From Modestobacter sp. VKM Ac-2984 (GTDB lineage: Bacteria; Actinomycetota; Actinomycetes; Mycobacteriales; Geodermatophilaceae), in NCBI RefSeq assembly GCF_026967985.1, contig NZ_JAPVBJ010000006.1, positions 124,001 to 188,000 of the forward strand: a stretch of 64,000 nucleotides of DNA. Reading direction: 5' to 3'. Below the pieces are notes generated by a model. It was not told the origin of the DNA. It worked only from the letters and a program-made list of their open reading frames with translations, and ran no database searches. Both the position numbers and the translations under genes were made by a program. Positions 25,092 through 33,945 of the stretch are shown one piece after another. Position 1 is the stretch's first letter; each line of letters opens with the position of its first letter.

Positions 25092-26171
25092 TCAGCCGAG
25101 CGCGGCCAGCACCGCGTCCAGCACCCGGTCCGGGCCGAAGCGGACCACGTCGTCGGCGACCAGGCCGGTCTCCGCCTCCGCGGCGGCCACCGCGGCCCGT
25201 GCGTCGTCGTCGGAGAGCCCGGCGGTGTTCAGCGCGATCGCGGCGACCGGTGCCGGCCGCACCCAGCCGGCCGCCTGCTCGTAGCCGCTGACGATCCCGG
25301 CCAGCGGCGGCAGGGCCGTCTGCGGGTAGTCGGCGATCGCGGTGCGCCCGGCCCGGTGGCAGAGCACCAGCGCGTCGGCCGACGCACCGTGCAGCAGGCC
25401 GAGGGTGACCCCTGAGTAGGCGGGGTGGTAGATCGAGCCCTGCCCCTCCAGCCAGAGCAGGTCCCCGCGGGTGGCGCCCTCGCGGACCAGCCGGTCGGCG
25501 GCGCCGGCCACGTAGTCCGACACCACCGAGTCCACCGCGATGCCCCAGCCGGAGATGGCCACCCCGGTCTGGCCGGTGGCCACGAAGACCGAGGCCAGCG
25601 ACCGGTCCCGGGCGGCGCGGTCCAGCTCCAGGACGACGCTCATCTTGCCGATCGCGCAGTCCGAGCCCACGGTGTGCACCACCCGGGCGGCCACCGGCTC
25701 GCTGCCGGGCACGTCCAGGTCGTCGGGGGCCGCCCGCAGGTCGCGGATCTGCGCCCCGTGCTCGGCGGCGAGGGCGGCGAGCGTGGGGTCGGTGCGCAGG
25801 TCGGTGTGCAGCCCGGCCTCGACGTGCATCCCCAGCCGCAGGGCGTCGGCGAGCACCGCACGCCAGGCCGGGGTCAGCCGGCCGCCCAGCGGGGCGACCC
25901 CCAGCAGCACGGTGGTGGCGCCGAGCGCGGCCGCCGCCGCCACGTCGGGGACGACGGGGGCCGGGTGGTCGCAGAACGGGACGACGTCGACCGCACGGCG
26001 CCCGGCGTGCACCTCGTCCACGACGCAGACCACCTCGCGCGGGCCGTAGCGGAGCACCCCGTGGGCGGTCTTGGCGTAGGACTCGGCGAGCTGGCCGGCG
26101 GTGAGCACCGCCAGCCGTTCGGTGCTGACCTGATCACCGTCGCTGCTCATCGGGCCTCCGTCGGTGCTCAT
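25092..26171 (-). CDS. DgcN-like DUF1611 protein (D-glutamate N-acetyltransferase family)
   Basis: This 359-residue protein has an N-terminal Rossmann-like domain and a C-terminal P-loop-type domain (VHTVGSDCAIGKMS; later LLWLEGQGSIYHPAYSGVTLGLLHG). This is the DUF1611 pattern. Members of this family acetylate D-glutamate or a related D-amino acid before racemisation by a partner enolase-superfamily enzyme. That partner is the next gene upstream in the same operon, with an ATGA overlap at the junction. The start at ATG 26171 is chosen for the overlap; ATG 26150 is possible. Confidence 0.83.
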   Translation of the reverse strand: MSTDGGPMSSDGDQVSTERLAVLTAGQLAESYAKTAHGVLRYGPREVVCVVDEVHAGRRAVDVVPFCDHPAPVVPDVAAAAALGATTVLLGVAPLGGRLTPAWRAVLADALRLGMHVEAGLHTDLRTDPTLAALAAEHGAQIRDLRAAPDDLDVPGSEPVAARVVHTVGSDCAIGKMSVVLELDRAARDRSLASVFVATGQTGVAISGWGIAVDSVVSDYVAGAADRLVREGATRGDLLWLEGQGSIYHPAYSGVTLGLLHGASADALVLCHRAGRTAIADYPQTALPPLAGIVSGYEQAAGWVRPAPVAAIALNTAGLSDDDARAAVAAAEAETGLVADDVVRFGPDRVLDAVLAALG

Positions 26172-27202
26172 CGGGTCTCCGCCGGGGTGAGGCCCAGCCC
26201 GGGTGCGTCGGGCAGCACGACCCGGCCGGCCGAGAACCCCAGCCCGGTGAACGGCTCGTCGGCGACCAGCAGGTGCCCGTCCAGGTCCACGAGGTCGGCC
26301 AGCGGGCCCAGCTGGGCGGCCTGGGCGATGCCGAGCTGGGACTCGATCATGCAGCCGAGCATGACCCGCAGCCCCAGCGCCGCCGCGGCGTGCACCATCC
26401 GGTGGGCCTCCCGGATCCCGCCGCACTTGGCCAGCTTCACGACGATGCCGTCCGCGAGGCCCGCCGCCGGGGCGACCGAGCCGAGATCGGTGCAGCTCTC
26501 GTCGAGGAAGACCGGCAGCCGGTCGGGGAGCTCGCGATAGCGGGCGTAGGCGTCCAGGTCGGCGCGCGAGAAGGGCTGCTCGATCATCTCCACGCCCAGC
26601 TGCCGCAGCTGCGGCAGCAGTTCACGGACGCCGTCCAGCGTCCAGCCCTCGTTGCCGTCGACCCGCAGCCGCGCCGGGGAGACCTCCCGGATCGCGGCCA
26701 GCCGCGCCAGGTCGTCCGGGCCGCCGACCTTGACCTTGTAGACCTCGAACCCGGGCGCCCGGCGCACCCGGTCGACGGTCTCCTCGACGGTGGAGATGCC
26801 GATCGTGAAGCTGGTCGGGGGCTGGACGCCGTCCAGGCCGAGCATCCGCCACACCGGCAGCCCGGCGTGCCGGCCGGCCCAGTCGTGCGCCGCGCCGTCC
26901 AGCGCCATCTTCGCGCCCTGCGGGCCGTCCCAGGCGCGGAGCCGGCGGGCGATCCCCTCCAGGTCCCGCAGGTCGTGCCCGAGCAGGTCCGCGCCGTGGT
27001 CCTGCACCGCCGCCGCCATGCCGGCCACCGACTCGCCCGCGTAGGCGACCGGGGCGCCCTCGCCGTGGCCGGTCACGCCGCCGGCCTCGACCCGGACGAC
27101 GAGGACCTCCTCCGTGTCGGTCGAGGAGCGGGCGATGGTGAAGGTGTCCCGCAGGCGCAGCTCCTGCGGCCAGCAGGTCACGGCCACGGTGTCGCGGGCC
27201 AT
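26168..27202 (-). CDS. Enolase-superfamily racemase/epimerase, DgcA/dipeptide-epimerase type
   Basis: This 344-residue enzyme has the muconate-lactonising/dipeptide-epimerase subgroup layout. General acid-base lysines lie in YKVKVGG and VVKLAKCGG. Metal ligands are the Asp in RVDGNEGW, the Glu in IEQPF and the Asp/Glu in LDESC. CMIESQLGIA and VDLDGHLL are also characteristic. The pairing with a DgcN-like gene argues for the N-acetyl-glutamate (D to L) racemisation pathway rather than L-Ala-D/L-Glu dipeptide epimerisation, although both fit the motifs. ATG 27202 has GAGGAG eight bases upstream. A membrane transporter is divergent from it. Confidence 0.88.
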   Translation of the reverse strand: MARDTVAVTCWPQELRLRDTFTIARSSTDTEEVLVVRVEAGGVTGHGEGAPVAYAGESVAGMAAAVQDHGADLLGHDLRDLEGIARRLRAWDGPQGAKMALDGAAHDWAGRHAGLPVWRMLGLDGVQPPTSFTIGISTVEETVDRVRRAPGFEVYKVKVGGPDDLARLAAIREVSPARLRVDGNEGWTLDGVRELLPQLRQLGVEMIEQPFSRADLDAYARYRELPDRLPVFLDESCTDLGSVAPAAGLADGIVVKLAKCGGIREAHRMVHAAAALGLRVMLGCMIESQLGIAQAAQLGPLADLVDLDGHLLVADEPFTGLGFSAGRVVLPDAPGLGLTPAETR

Positions 27203-27367
27203 CGGCATCGCTCCTCGTCGGCAGATCGCTCCGGGCGGCGGACCCCCACCCTGGCCGGGCGATCGGAGCTTGGCAAACCTGGTCTCCGCCGGGCCGGCGT
27301 GGCAGGGTCGTCCCCCCACCGGAACGAGACAGGTCCCGCACCGCGTCGAGTCGAGCAGGTGAGCCGC

Positions 27368-28558
27368 ATGGCCGGTACGCCCCACCAGACGTCCTCCACC
27401 CCTGGGCTGATGGGCGGGAGGTACGGCCGCTACGTCCTGCCCGCCGTGGTCTTCCAGTCGGTGCTCATCGGCGGCGGCTACGCCACCGGCCGGGAGGTCG
27501 TGCAGTACGGCGCGCGGTTCGGTGCGCTCGGGCTGTGGAGCATCGCCGCCGTCCTGCTGGGCTTCGCGCTGATGTCCGGGCTCGCCTACGAGTTCGCCCG
27601 GACCTTCCACGTCTACAACTACCGGTCGTTCATGAAGGCGCTGATCGGGCCGTTCTGGCTGGCCTTCGACGTCCTCTTCCTGATCATGGTCGTCATCGTG
27701 ATCGCGGTGATGGCCGCGGCCGCCGGCACGATCGGCGAGCAGACCATCGGACTGCCCGGATGGGTCGGCGTCGTCCTGGTCATCGGCGCCGTGGCGTTGT
27801 TCAACTTCTACGGCGGTGCCTTCATCGAGAAGGCCAAGTCGGTCGGCACCGTCGTCCTCTACGTCGCCTACCTCGCCTTCGCCGTCACCGTGCTGACCCA
27901 GCGCTGGGGCGACACCACCGACACCCTGATGAGCGGGACCTCCTCCTACAGCGAGGGGGCCACGGCGCTGGCCGCGATCGGGGTCGGGCTGCTGTACGTG
28001 GGCTACAACCTGACGGTCATGCCCGCCGTGCTCTTCACGCTGCACCGCCAGCAGCGCCGCCGGGACGCCGTCCTCGGGGGCCTGGTCACCGGGGTGCTGT
28101 CGACCATCCCGTTCGTGCTCACCTACCTGTGCCTGCTGGCCTTCTACCCGGACGACGACGTGCTCGGCGCCGAGGTGCCCTGGCTGGTCATGCTGCAGTC
28201 GGTCGGCGGGCCGGTGCTGGTCGCGGTGTTCGCCGCGGTGGTCATCTTCACCCTGATCGAGACGGCGACCGGCTCGACCCACGCCATCGTGGACCGGGTC
28301 GACGACACCCTCGCCGAGCTGGGCCGGCGCCGGCTCACCCGGCTGCAGTCGGCGCTGTTCACCGGAGGGGTCGTGCTGGCCGGTGCACTGCTGTCCCAGG
28401 TCGGCATCATCGCCCTGGTCGCCCGGGGGTACACGCTGATGGCCTACGGCTTCATCGCCGTCTTCGCGCTGCCGCTGCTGACCATCGGCGTCTGGCGCAT
28501 CGCGCGGGCCCACCGGTCGGGCTCGTCTCCGCGCCAGGACGCCCCGGCGCCGTCCTGA
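27368..28558 (+). CDS. YkvI-type membrane transporter
   Basis: This 396-residue integral membrane protein has about 10-11 hydrophobic helices and few charged loops. Its opening VFQSVLIGGGYATGREVVQYGARFG has the unwound-helix GGGYATG motif seen in YkvI and other LeuT-fold amino-acid permease-like proteins. It is divergent from the dgcN/dgcA pair across a 165-bp promoter region, so it may import the D-amino acid or dipeptide those enzymes process. ATG 27368 has AGGTGA five bases upstream. Direction and substrate of transport are not known from sequence. Confidence 0.8.
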   Translation: MAGTPHQTSSTPGLMGGRYGRYVLPAVVFQSVLIGGGYATGREVVQYGARFGALGLWSIAAVLLGFALMSGLAYEFARTFHVYNYRSFMKALIGPFWLAFDVLFLIMVVIVIAVMAAAAGTIGEQTIGLPGWVGVVLVIGAVALFNFYGGAFIEKAKSVGTVVLYVAYLAFAVTVLTQRWGDTTDTLMSGTSSYSEGATALAAIGVGLLYVGYNLTVMPAVLFTLHRQQRRRDAVLGGLVTGVLSTIPFVLTYLCLLAFYPDDDVLGAEVPWLVMLQSVGGPVLVAVFAAVVIFTLIETATGSTHAIVDRVDDTLAELGRRRLTRLQSALFTGGVVLAGALLSQVGIIALVARGYTLMAYGFIAVFALPLLTIGVWRIARAHRSGSSPRQDAPAPS

Positions 28559-28564
28559 GGTCTC

Positions 28565-31216
28565 TCACATGCTGCGGCGCGCCTTGAGCAGCGGCGGACG
28601 GCCGTCGGGGTCGATGACGTAGCGGTAGAGGGGCGCGGCCAGCAGGCGTTCCCGCAGGGGCGGGCGCTCGACGTGGTGGGCCCGCAGCCGGCCGGGGGGC
28701 CGGGGTCCGTGACGCCCGCCGGCGTGCCAGGCGTCCAGGGCGGCGGCGCACTCCCGGAACACCGCCACCGCCCGCTCCGGGTCCAGCAGCTCACCGTCGG
28801 CGTCGGCCCGGCCGAGGTGTTCGCGCATCAGCTCCAGCCGCAGTTCCCGGGCGAAGCGGCGGGCTCCGTCCCCGTGCCCGCCCGGGTCGGTCGGTTCCCG
28901 AGGGTCCCGCTCGCTGTCGAGCACGGCCGCGGTCAGCTCCGAGTCGTGGGTCCAGGACCGGCGGTTGAAGTTGTCGCTGCCGACCGTGGCCCACACGTCG
29001 TCGACCACGCAGACCTTGGCGTGCACGTAGACCGGGTTGCCCCGCGCGTTCTCCACGTCGAAGACCTGCACCCGGTCCCCACCGGCGGCTCGGACCATGT
29101 CCAGGGCCCGGTCCTGCCCGACGGCCGCCGGCAGGATGCTGACCGGGCTGCTCTTGTCCGGGTGCCGGGGCACGACGACCACCAGGTGCAGCCGGGGCCG
29201 GGCGCGCAGCGCCTCGGCGAACACCCGGGCGACGTCGGTGGACCACATGTACTGGTCCTCCACGTAGACCAGGCGCTCGGCCCGGGCCAGCGCCTTGGCG
29301 TACCCGCGGGCCACGCTCCGCTCGCCCTCCGGGGCGAACGGGTACCCGGGCCAGCGGTTGGGGTAGGTGCGCAGCAGCTGGACCGCGCACGACCCCTCAC
29401 CCGGCGGCGCCGGCAGCGCCTCGGGCAGGGACGACGGCGTCCGGTCCTGCCCGCGGAGCAGGTCCGGCAGCACGTGCCACGGCATCCGGGACAGCGCCGC
29501 CGGGTCCTCCCACCGCTCCCGGAACACCGTCTCGACCTCGCGCACGACCGGCCCGCGCAGCTCGGCCTGCACGTCGTGCCACGCCGGGGTGTCGCCGTAG
29601 GCCTCGGCGAAGGGCCGGGGCTGTGGATCGCCCCCGTGGGCCGCGTCGTCCCGGCGGCTGTGCGCCACGTCGATCCCACCGACGAACGCGACGTCGTCGG
29701 CCGGACGGTCGCGGTGCCGGACGACGACGAACTTCTGGTGGTGGCTGCCCATCGGCCGGACCCGCTGGTCGAGCAGCACCTCCCCGCCGGTCTCGTTGAC
29801 GTCCCGGGACAGGCCCCGGTTCTCCTCCGCGGAGTAGCTCAGCGCCTCCACGTGCGACCGCCAGATCAGCCCCTTGACCAGGGCGCCGCGGCGGACGGCG
29901 TCGGACAGCGCCTTCCCCACCGTGAGCCCGTCGTCAGTGAGGAGCTCGTCGGTGTCGCCGCGCCAGCCGGCGAGGAAGACCACGTCGCCGCGCCCGGCGC
30001 CGGCGAGCGCGTCGGCCAGGGCGGGGAAGTAGGCGCGGCCGTGCACGATCGGCCGCACCCGGTTGCCCTCCGTCCACGGCCGCAGCCGGGTGGCGGCGTT
30101 GCCGCGCTCGGCGGCGGTGAGGAACCACGCCTCCGGACCGGCCGGCGCCGCAGGCGGCAGGTCGAGCGTGGTGTCCAGGCGGGCGGCCAGCTCGGCGCCG
30201 TCCGGAGCCCGGACGACCGGGACCGCGCCGACGGCACCGCTCGGCCCACCGCCGTCCTGCTCACCCCCGACCGGCAGGACCTGCCGCAGCGCGATCGCCT
30301 CCACCCGGTCCGGGTGCTGGCGGGCGAAGTCCTGGTAGATCTCCGGGTCGTGCTCGCCGTCGTCCCCCACGAGCACCCAACGGATCCCGGGCAGGTCGGT
30401 GGACAGCCGCTCCAGCGAGCTCCGCTTGTGAACCCGGCCGTCCCGGAACCAGGCGCGGGGCGTGATGCCCCAGTCGGTCATCAGCAGGGCCCCCGCCGGG
30501 AACCGGTTCCGGTCCAGGAAGCGGGCCACCGGCCCGGCCAGGTTCCACGGGCCGTTGCTGAGGTAGACCACGGGGGCGTGCGGGTGCTCCTGCACCAGCC
30601 GGGTGAGCAACAGGGCCATGCCCGGCACCACGGTGCGCCCGCTGCTGGACCGGGCGAAGGTCCGCCAGGCGGCCCGGAGCGGGTGCCGCAGCCCGGTCAC
30701 CCAGATGGTGTCGTCGACGTCGCAGACCACCCCGCGGCGGGCGTCCGGCGCGGCGACGTGCACGGTCGCCCGAGCGGGCTCGCGCCCGGGCACGCGCAGC
30801 TCCACCTGCGCCGGTCCGGGCGGGAGGACCACGTCCAGGGTGACGTCGACGAGCCCGGCCGCGTCGGACCGGGCGGTCTGCCGCACGTCGCCCAGTGCGA
30901 CCTCCACCTCACCACCGGGCTCCTCGAGGGTGAGGAACCGCCGCCAGCCCGGGATGTCCCGCCGGGCCCCCGGGTCGGTGCCGACCGGCGCCAGCAGCAC
31001 CCGGCCCAGCACCCGGGCGCGGCCGCTGGCGCCGTAGCCGGGGAAGGTCAGCGCCGCCGGGTGCCAGCCCCGGCGTCGGGCCACCCGGGCCAGTTGGTCC
31101 CGCAGGCCGTTCTCCAGCCGGTAGGCGATCCCGATCAGCCGGCTGGGGGCATCGGCGGCCGGGTCGGCCGGGTCTGCTGCCGGACCGCTCCGCTCGCGGT
31201 GGGTCTGTGCGGTCAT
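28565..31216 (-). CDS. Fusion of APP1-type phosphatidate phosphatase and phospholipase D
   Basis: This 883-residue cytoplasmic protein is a two-enzyme fusion. Residues about 25-330 form an APP1/DUF2183 module: a beta-sandwich followed by a HAD-like domain with DVDDT at 166-170 and VGDDGEHDPEIY near 283. Residues about 360-770 form a phospholipase D domain with two HxK motifs. H493/K495 lie in GSHHQKFVVV, where the usual Asp is an Arg. H732/K734/D739 lie in VHAKVCVVDD, followed by GSDNFNRRS. PLD releases phosphatidic acid and APP1-type enzymes dephosphorylate it to diacylglycerol, so the fusion could channel the product. GGAG lies eight bases before the ATG. Confidence 0.87.
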   Translation of the reverse strand: MTAQTHRERSGPAADPADPAADAPSRLIGIAYRLENGLRDQLARVARRRGWHPAALTFPGYGASGRARVLGRVLLAPVGTDPGARRDIPGWRRFLTLEEPGGEVEVALGDVRQTARSDAAGLVDVTLDVVLPPGPAQVELRVPGREPARATVHVAAPDARRGVVCDVDDTIWVTGLRHPLRAAWRTFARSSSGRTVVPGMALLLTRLVQEHPHAPVVYLSNGPWNLAGPVARFLDRNRFPAGALLMTDWGITPRAWFRDGRVHKRSSLERLSTDLPGIRWVLVGDDGEHDPEIYQDFARQHPDRVEAIALRQVLPVGGEQDGGGPSGAVGAVPVVRAPDGAELAARLDTTLDLPPAAPAGPEAWFLTAAERGNAATRLRPWTEGNRVRPIVHGRAYFPALADALAGAGRGDVVFLAGWRGDTDELLTDDGLTVGKALSDAVRRGALVKGLIWRSHVEALSYSAEENRGLSRDVNETGGEVLLDQRVRPMGSHHQKFVVVRHRDRPADDVAFVGGIDVAHSRRDDAAHGGDPQPRPFAEAYGDTPAWHDVQAELRGPVVREVETVFRERWEDPAALSRMPWHVLPDLLRGQDRTPSSLPEALPAPPGEGSCAVQLLRTYPNRWPGYPFAPEGERSVARGYAKALARAERLVYVEDQYMWSTDVARVFAEALRARPRLHLVVVVPRHPDKSSPVSILPAAVGQDRALDMVRAAGGDRVQVFDVENARGNPVYVHAKVCVVDDVWATVGSDNFNRRSWTHDSELTAAVLDSERDPREPTDPGGHGDGARRFARELRLELMREHLGRADADGELLDPERAVAVFRECAAALDAWHAGGRHGPRPPGRLRAHHVERPPLRERLLAAPLYRYVIDPDGRPPLLKARRSM

Positions 31217-31465
31217 CCTGGCGGCTCCGTAGGTGGTGGCGTCCGTAGCTGGTGGTGCGGCCCACGGCACCGTGCAGCGCAGCACCGCGCGGGCCGGGGT
31301 GGGCGAGTCCTCAGTCCTATCGTGGAACCACCCGGTCCGCTCGGGCGTTGCGGCTGGCAGCGGTGCAGCCGGGTGCGGACGCCGGATCGACGACGACGAA
31401 CAGGGGACCACGGTGAGCACGCGCTGCCCAGGGCCGCGCCATGACCGGAACCGGCGGGGACGCCG

Positions 31466-32875
31466 GTGATCGAGTGGCTGCTGCTCCTGGCAGCCGTCCT
31501 CCTCGTCGCCGCCAACGCGGTCTTCGTCGCGGCCGAGTTCTCCCTCATCGCCGCCGACCGGGTCGCCCTGGAACGGGAGGCGGCGGCCGGCGACCGACGG
31601 GCGGCCGGTGTGGTCGCGGCGATGCGCTCGCTGTCCACCCAGCTCTCCGGCGCCCAGCTGGGCATCACCGTGACCAGTCTGGTCGTCGGGTTCATCGCCG
31701 AGCCGTCGCTGGCCACGCTGCTGCGTGGACCGCTGGGGCTGACCGGGCTGGGCGACGGGGCGGTGACCGCGATCTCCGTCGGGGTGGCGCTCACCGTCGC
31801 CACCGGGGTGCAGATGGTCTTCGGCGAACTCGTGCCCAAGAACTGGGCGATCGCCGAGCCGACCCGGGTGGGGAAGTTCGTGGCCGGGCCACAGCGGGCC
31901 TTCACGACCGCGACCAGGCCGTTGATCACCTTCCTCAACGGGTCGGCGAACCGGTTGCTGCGCCTGATGGGCATCACCCCGACCGAGGAGCTCGCCTCGG
32001 CGCGGGCTCCGCAGGAGCTGGCGTCGCTGGTCAACCGGTCGGGGCAGGCCGGGACGCTGGACGTGGGCACGGCCGACCTCGTCGCCCGGTCCATCCAGTT
32101 CGGTGACCGGACGGCGGCCGACGTGATGACCCCCCGTCCGCGGGTGCGGTTCCTCCGCGCGGACCAGCCGGTCGCCGACCTGCTGGCGCTGGCCGCGTCC
32201 AGCGGGCACGCGCGCTTCCCGGTCGAGGGGGAGAGCGTCGACGACGTCGTCGGGGTGGTCCACTTCAAGCACGCGATGGCGGTGCCTGCGGCACAGCGGG
32301 CGACCCGCACGGTGGGCGAGGTGATGGTGCCGGTGCGCGCGGTGCCGGAGACCGTCGAGCTCGACCCGTTGCTGGAGACCCTCCGCGAGCCGGGGCTGCA
32401 GGTGGCCGTGGTGGTCGACGAGTACGGCGGCACCGCCGGCATCGTGACCCTGGAGGACCTCATCGAGGAGATCGTCGGCGAGATCGACGACGAGCAGGAC
32501 GCTCCGGTCCACCGGCAGCGCCAGGCACCGGACGGGTCCTGGGTGCTCTCCGGCCTGCTGCGGCCCGACGAGGCCGGCGAGGCCGTCGGGCTGGAGCTGC
32601 CCGAGGGCGAGGGGACGGACACCCTCGGCGGGCTGCTGACCGAGCGGCTGGGCCGGCTGCCGCGGGTCGGCGACCGCGTCGTCCTGCCGGCCCGTGACGT
32701 CGCCCGTCCGGATCCCGACGGCGTCCCCGTGGCGACCGAGGTGGCGGTGACGGTGACCCGGCTGGACGGCCACCGGGTCGACCGGGTGCGGATGCGGCGC
32801 ACCGGGGGCGCGACCGCGGCCGCAGCACGACCGACCGAGACGGCACGACAGACGGAGACGGAGACCGCCCGATGA
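31466..32875 (+). CDS. CorC/HlyC-type membrane protein with CBS pair and C-terminal domain
   Basis: This 469-residue protein has the CNNM/DUF21 transmembrane domain in about the first 180 residues, with several hydrophobic segments and the LSGAQLGITVTSL motif. A CBS pair follows (RFPVEGESVDDVVGVVHF; VVDEYGGTAGIVTLEDLIEE). The CorC_HlyC transporter-associated domain occupies the last 90 residues. Members are annotated as hemolysin-like but act in magnesium or cobalt homeostasis. GTG 31466 has GGGGA upstream. A short reading frame (GTG 31412) ends overlapping this start. It is coupled by ATGA to a second paralogue. Confidence 0.9.
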   Translation: MIEWLLLLAAVLLVAANAVFVAAEFSLIAADRVALEREAAAGDRRAAGVVAAMRSLSTQLSGAQLGITVTSLVVGFIAEPSLATLLRGPLGLTGLGDGAVTAISVGVALTVATGVQMVFGELVPKNWAIAEPTRVGKFVAGPQRAFTTATRPLITFLNGSANRLLRLMGITPTEELASARAPQELASLVNRSGQAGTLDVGTADLVARSIQFGDRTAADVMTPRPRVRFLRADQPVADLLALAASSGHARFPVEGESVDDVVGVVHFKHAMAVPAAQRATRTVGEVMVPVRAVPETVELDPLLETLREPGLQVAVVVDEYGGTAGIVTLEDLIEEIVGEIDDEQDAPVHRQRQAPDGSWVLSGLLRPDEAGEAVGLELPEGEGTDTLGGLLTERLGRLPRVGDRVVLPARDVARPDPDGVPVATEVAVTVTRLDGHRVDRVRMRRTGGATAAAARPTETARQTETETAR

Positions 32876-33930
32876 GCGACACCGTGGCCATCCTGCTCGC
32901 GGTCTTCCTGCTGGCGGGGAACGCGTTCTTCGTGGGCGCCGAGTTCGCCCTGGTCTCCGCCCGGCGGACCCAGATCGAGCCGCGCGCGGCCGAGGGCGTG
33001 CGCGGTGCCCGGACGACGTTGAGGGCCATCGAGAACGTCTCGCTGATGATGGCCGGCGCCCAGCTGGGCATCACGGTCTGCTCGCTGGGGCTGGGCGCCG
33101 TGGGCGAGCCGGCCGTGGCGCACCTGCTCGAGGGGCCCTTCGCCGCGGCGGGCCTGCCCGAGGCCCTGGTGCACCCGATCGCGTTCGCCATCGCGCTCGC
33201 CGTCGTGGTCTTCCTGCACATGGTGCTGGGGGAGATGGTGCCGAAGAACATCTCGCTCGCCGGCCCGGAGCGGGCGGCGTTGCTCCTCGGGCCGCTGCTG
33301 TACTGGGTCGTCCGGGCCCTGCACCCGCTGATCTGGCTGCTCAACCAGGTGGCCAACCTGGTGCTGCGGGCGCTGCGGGTGACGCCGCAGGACGAGGTCA
33401 GCTCGACGTACACCCGGGACCAGGTGACCGGCCTGATCGGGGAGTCGCACCGCGAGGGCCTGATCGACGAGCGGGAGCACCAGCTGCTCACCGGTGCGCT
33501 GCAGTTCGACGAACAACGCACTGCCGACGTGGCGATCCCGACGGCGGACCTGGTCACCGTGCCGTCCGGGATCACCGTCGGCGAGCTCGAGGAGGTGTGC
33601 GCGGCCACCGGCTACTCCCGCTTCCCGGTGGTGGACGGCGACGGCGACCTCGAGGGCTACGTGCACCTCAAGGACTTCCTCGCCGTCCCGGTGGCGGAGC
33701 GGGACTCCCCGGTCGACCCGGCGCTCATCCGGCCCCTGGCCGGCGCGACGACCGACCAGGGGCTGCGGGACGTGCTGGCCACCATGCAGCGGGAGGGCGC
33801 CCACCTGGCGGTCGTCCGCGACGGCGACAGCGGACGCGCCGTGGGCGTGGTCGCCCTGGAGGACGTGCTGGAGGAGCTGGTCGGCGAGGTGCGGGACGCC
33901 GCGCAGACGGTGGCGGCCGGCCGCCGGTAG
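32872..33930 (+). CDS. CorC/HlyC-type membrane protein, shorter paralogue
   Basis: This 352-residue second member of a tandem pair also has a DUF21 membrane domain (MMAGAQLGITVCSLGLGAVGEP) and a CBS pair (YSRFPVVDGDGDLEGYVHLKDF; GVVALEDVLEELVGEV). It ends right after the CBS pair and so lacks the C-terminal CorC_HlyC domain of its partner. The ATG overlaps the upstream stop (ATGA). The two probably form a hetero-oligomeric ion-handling complex in the cytoplasmic membrane. Confidence 0.9.
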   Translation: MSDTVAILLAVFLLAGNAFFVGAEFALVSARRTQIEPRAAEGVRGARTTLRAIENVSLMMAGAQLGITVCSLGLGAVGEPAVAHLLEGPFAAAGLPEALVHPIAFAIALAVVVFLHMVLGEMVPKNISLAGPERAALLLGPLLYWVVRALHPLIWLLNQVANLVLRALRVTPQDEVSSTYTRDQVTGLIGESHREGLIDEREHQLLTGALQFDEQRTADVAIPTADLVTVPSGITVGELEEVCAATGYSRFPVVDGDGDLEGYVHLKDFLAVPVAERDSPVDPALIRPLAGATTDQGLRDVLATMQREGAHLAVVRDGDSGRAVGVVALEDVLEELVGEVRDAAQTVAAGRR

Positions 33931-33945
33931 CGACGCCCGGGCCGG

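Noticed and set aside
31217-32773. N-terminal extension of the APP1-PLD protein to 1402 residues
   Set aside because: The extension is antisense to the CorC/HlyC genes. ATG 31216 has GGAG upstream and begins the real protein.
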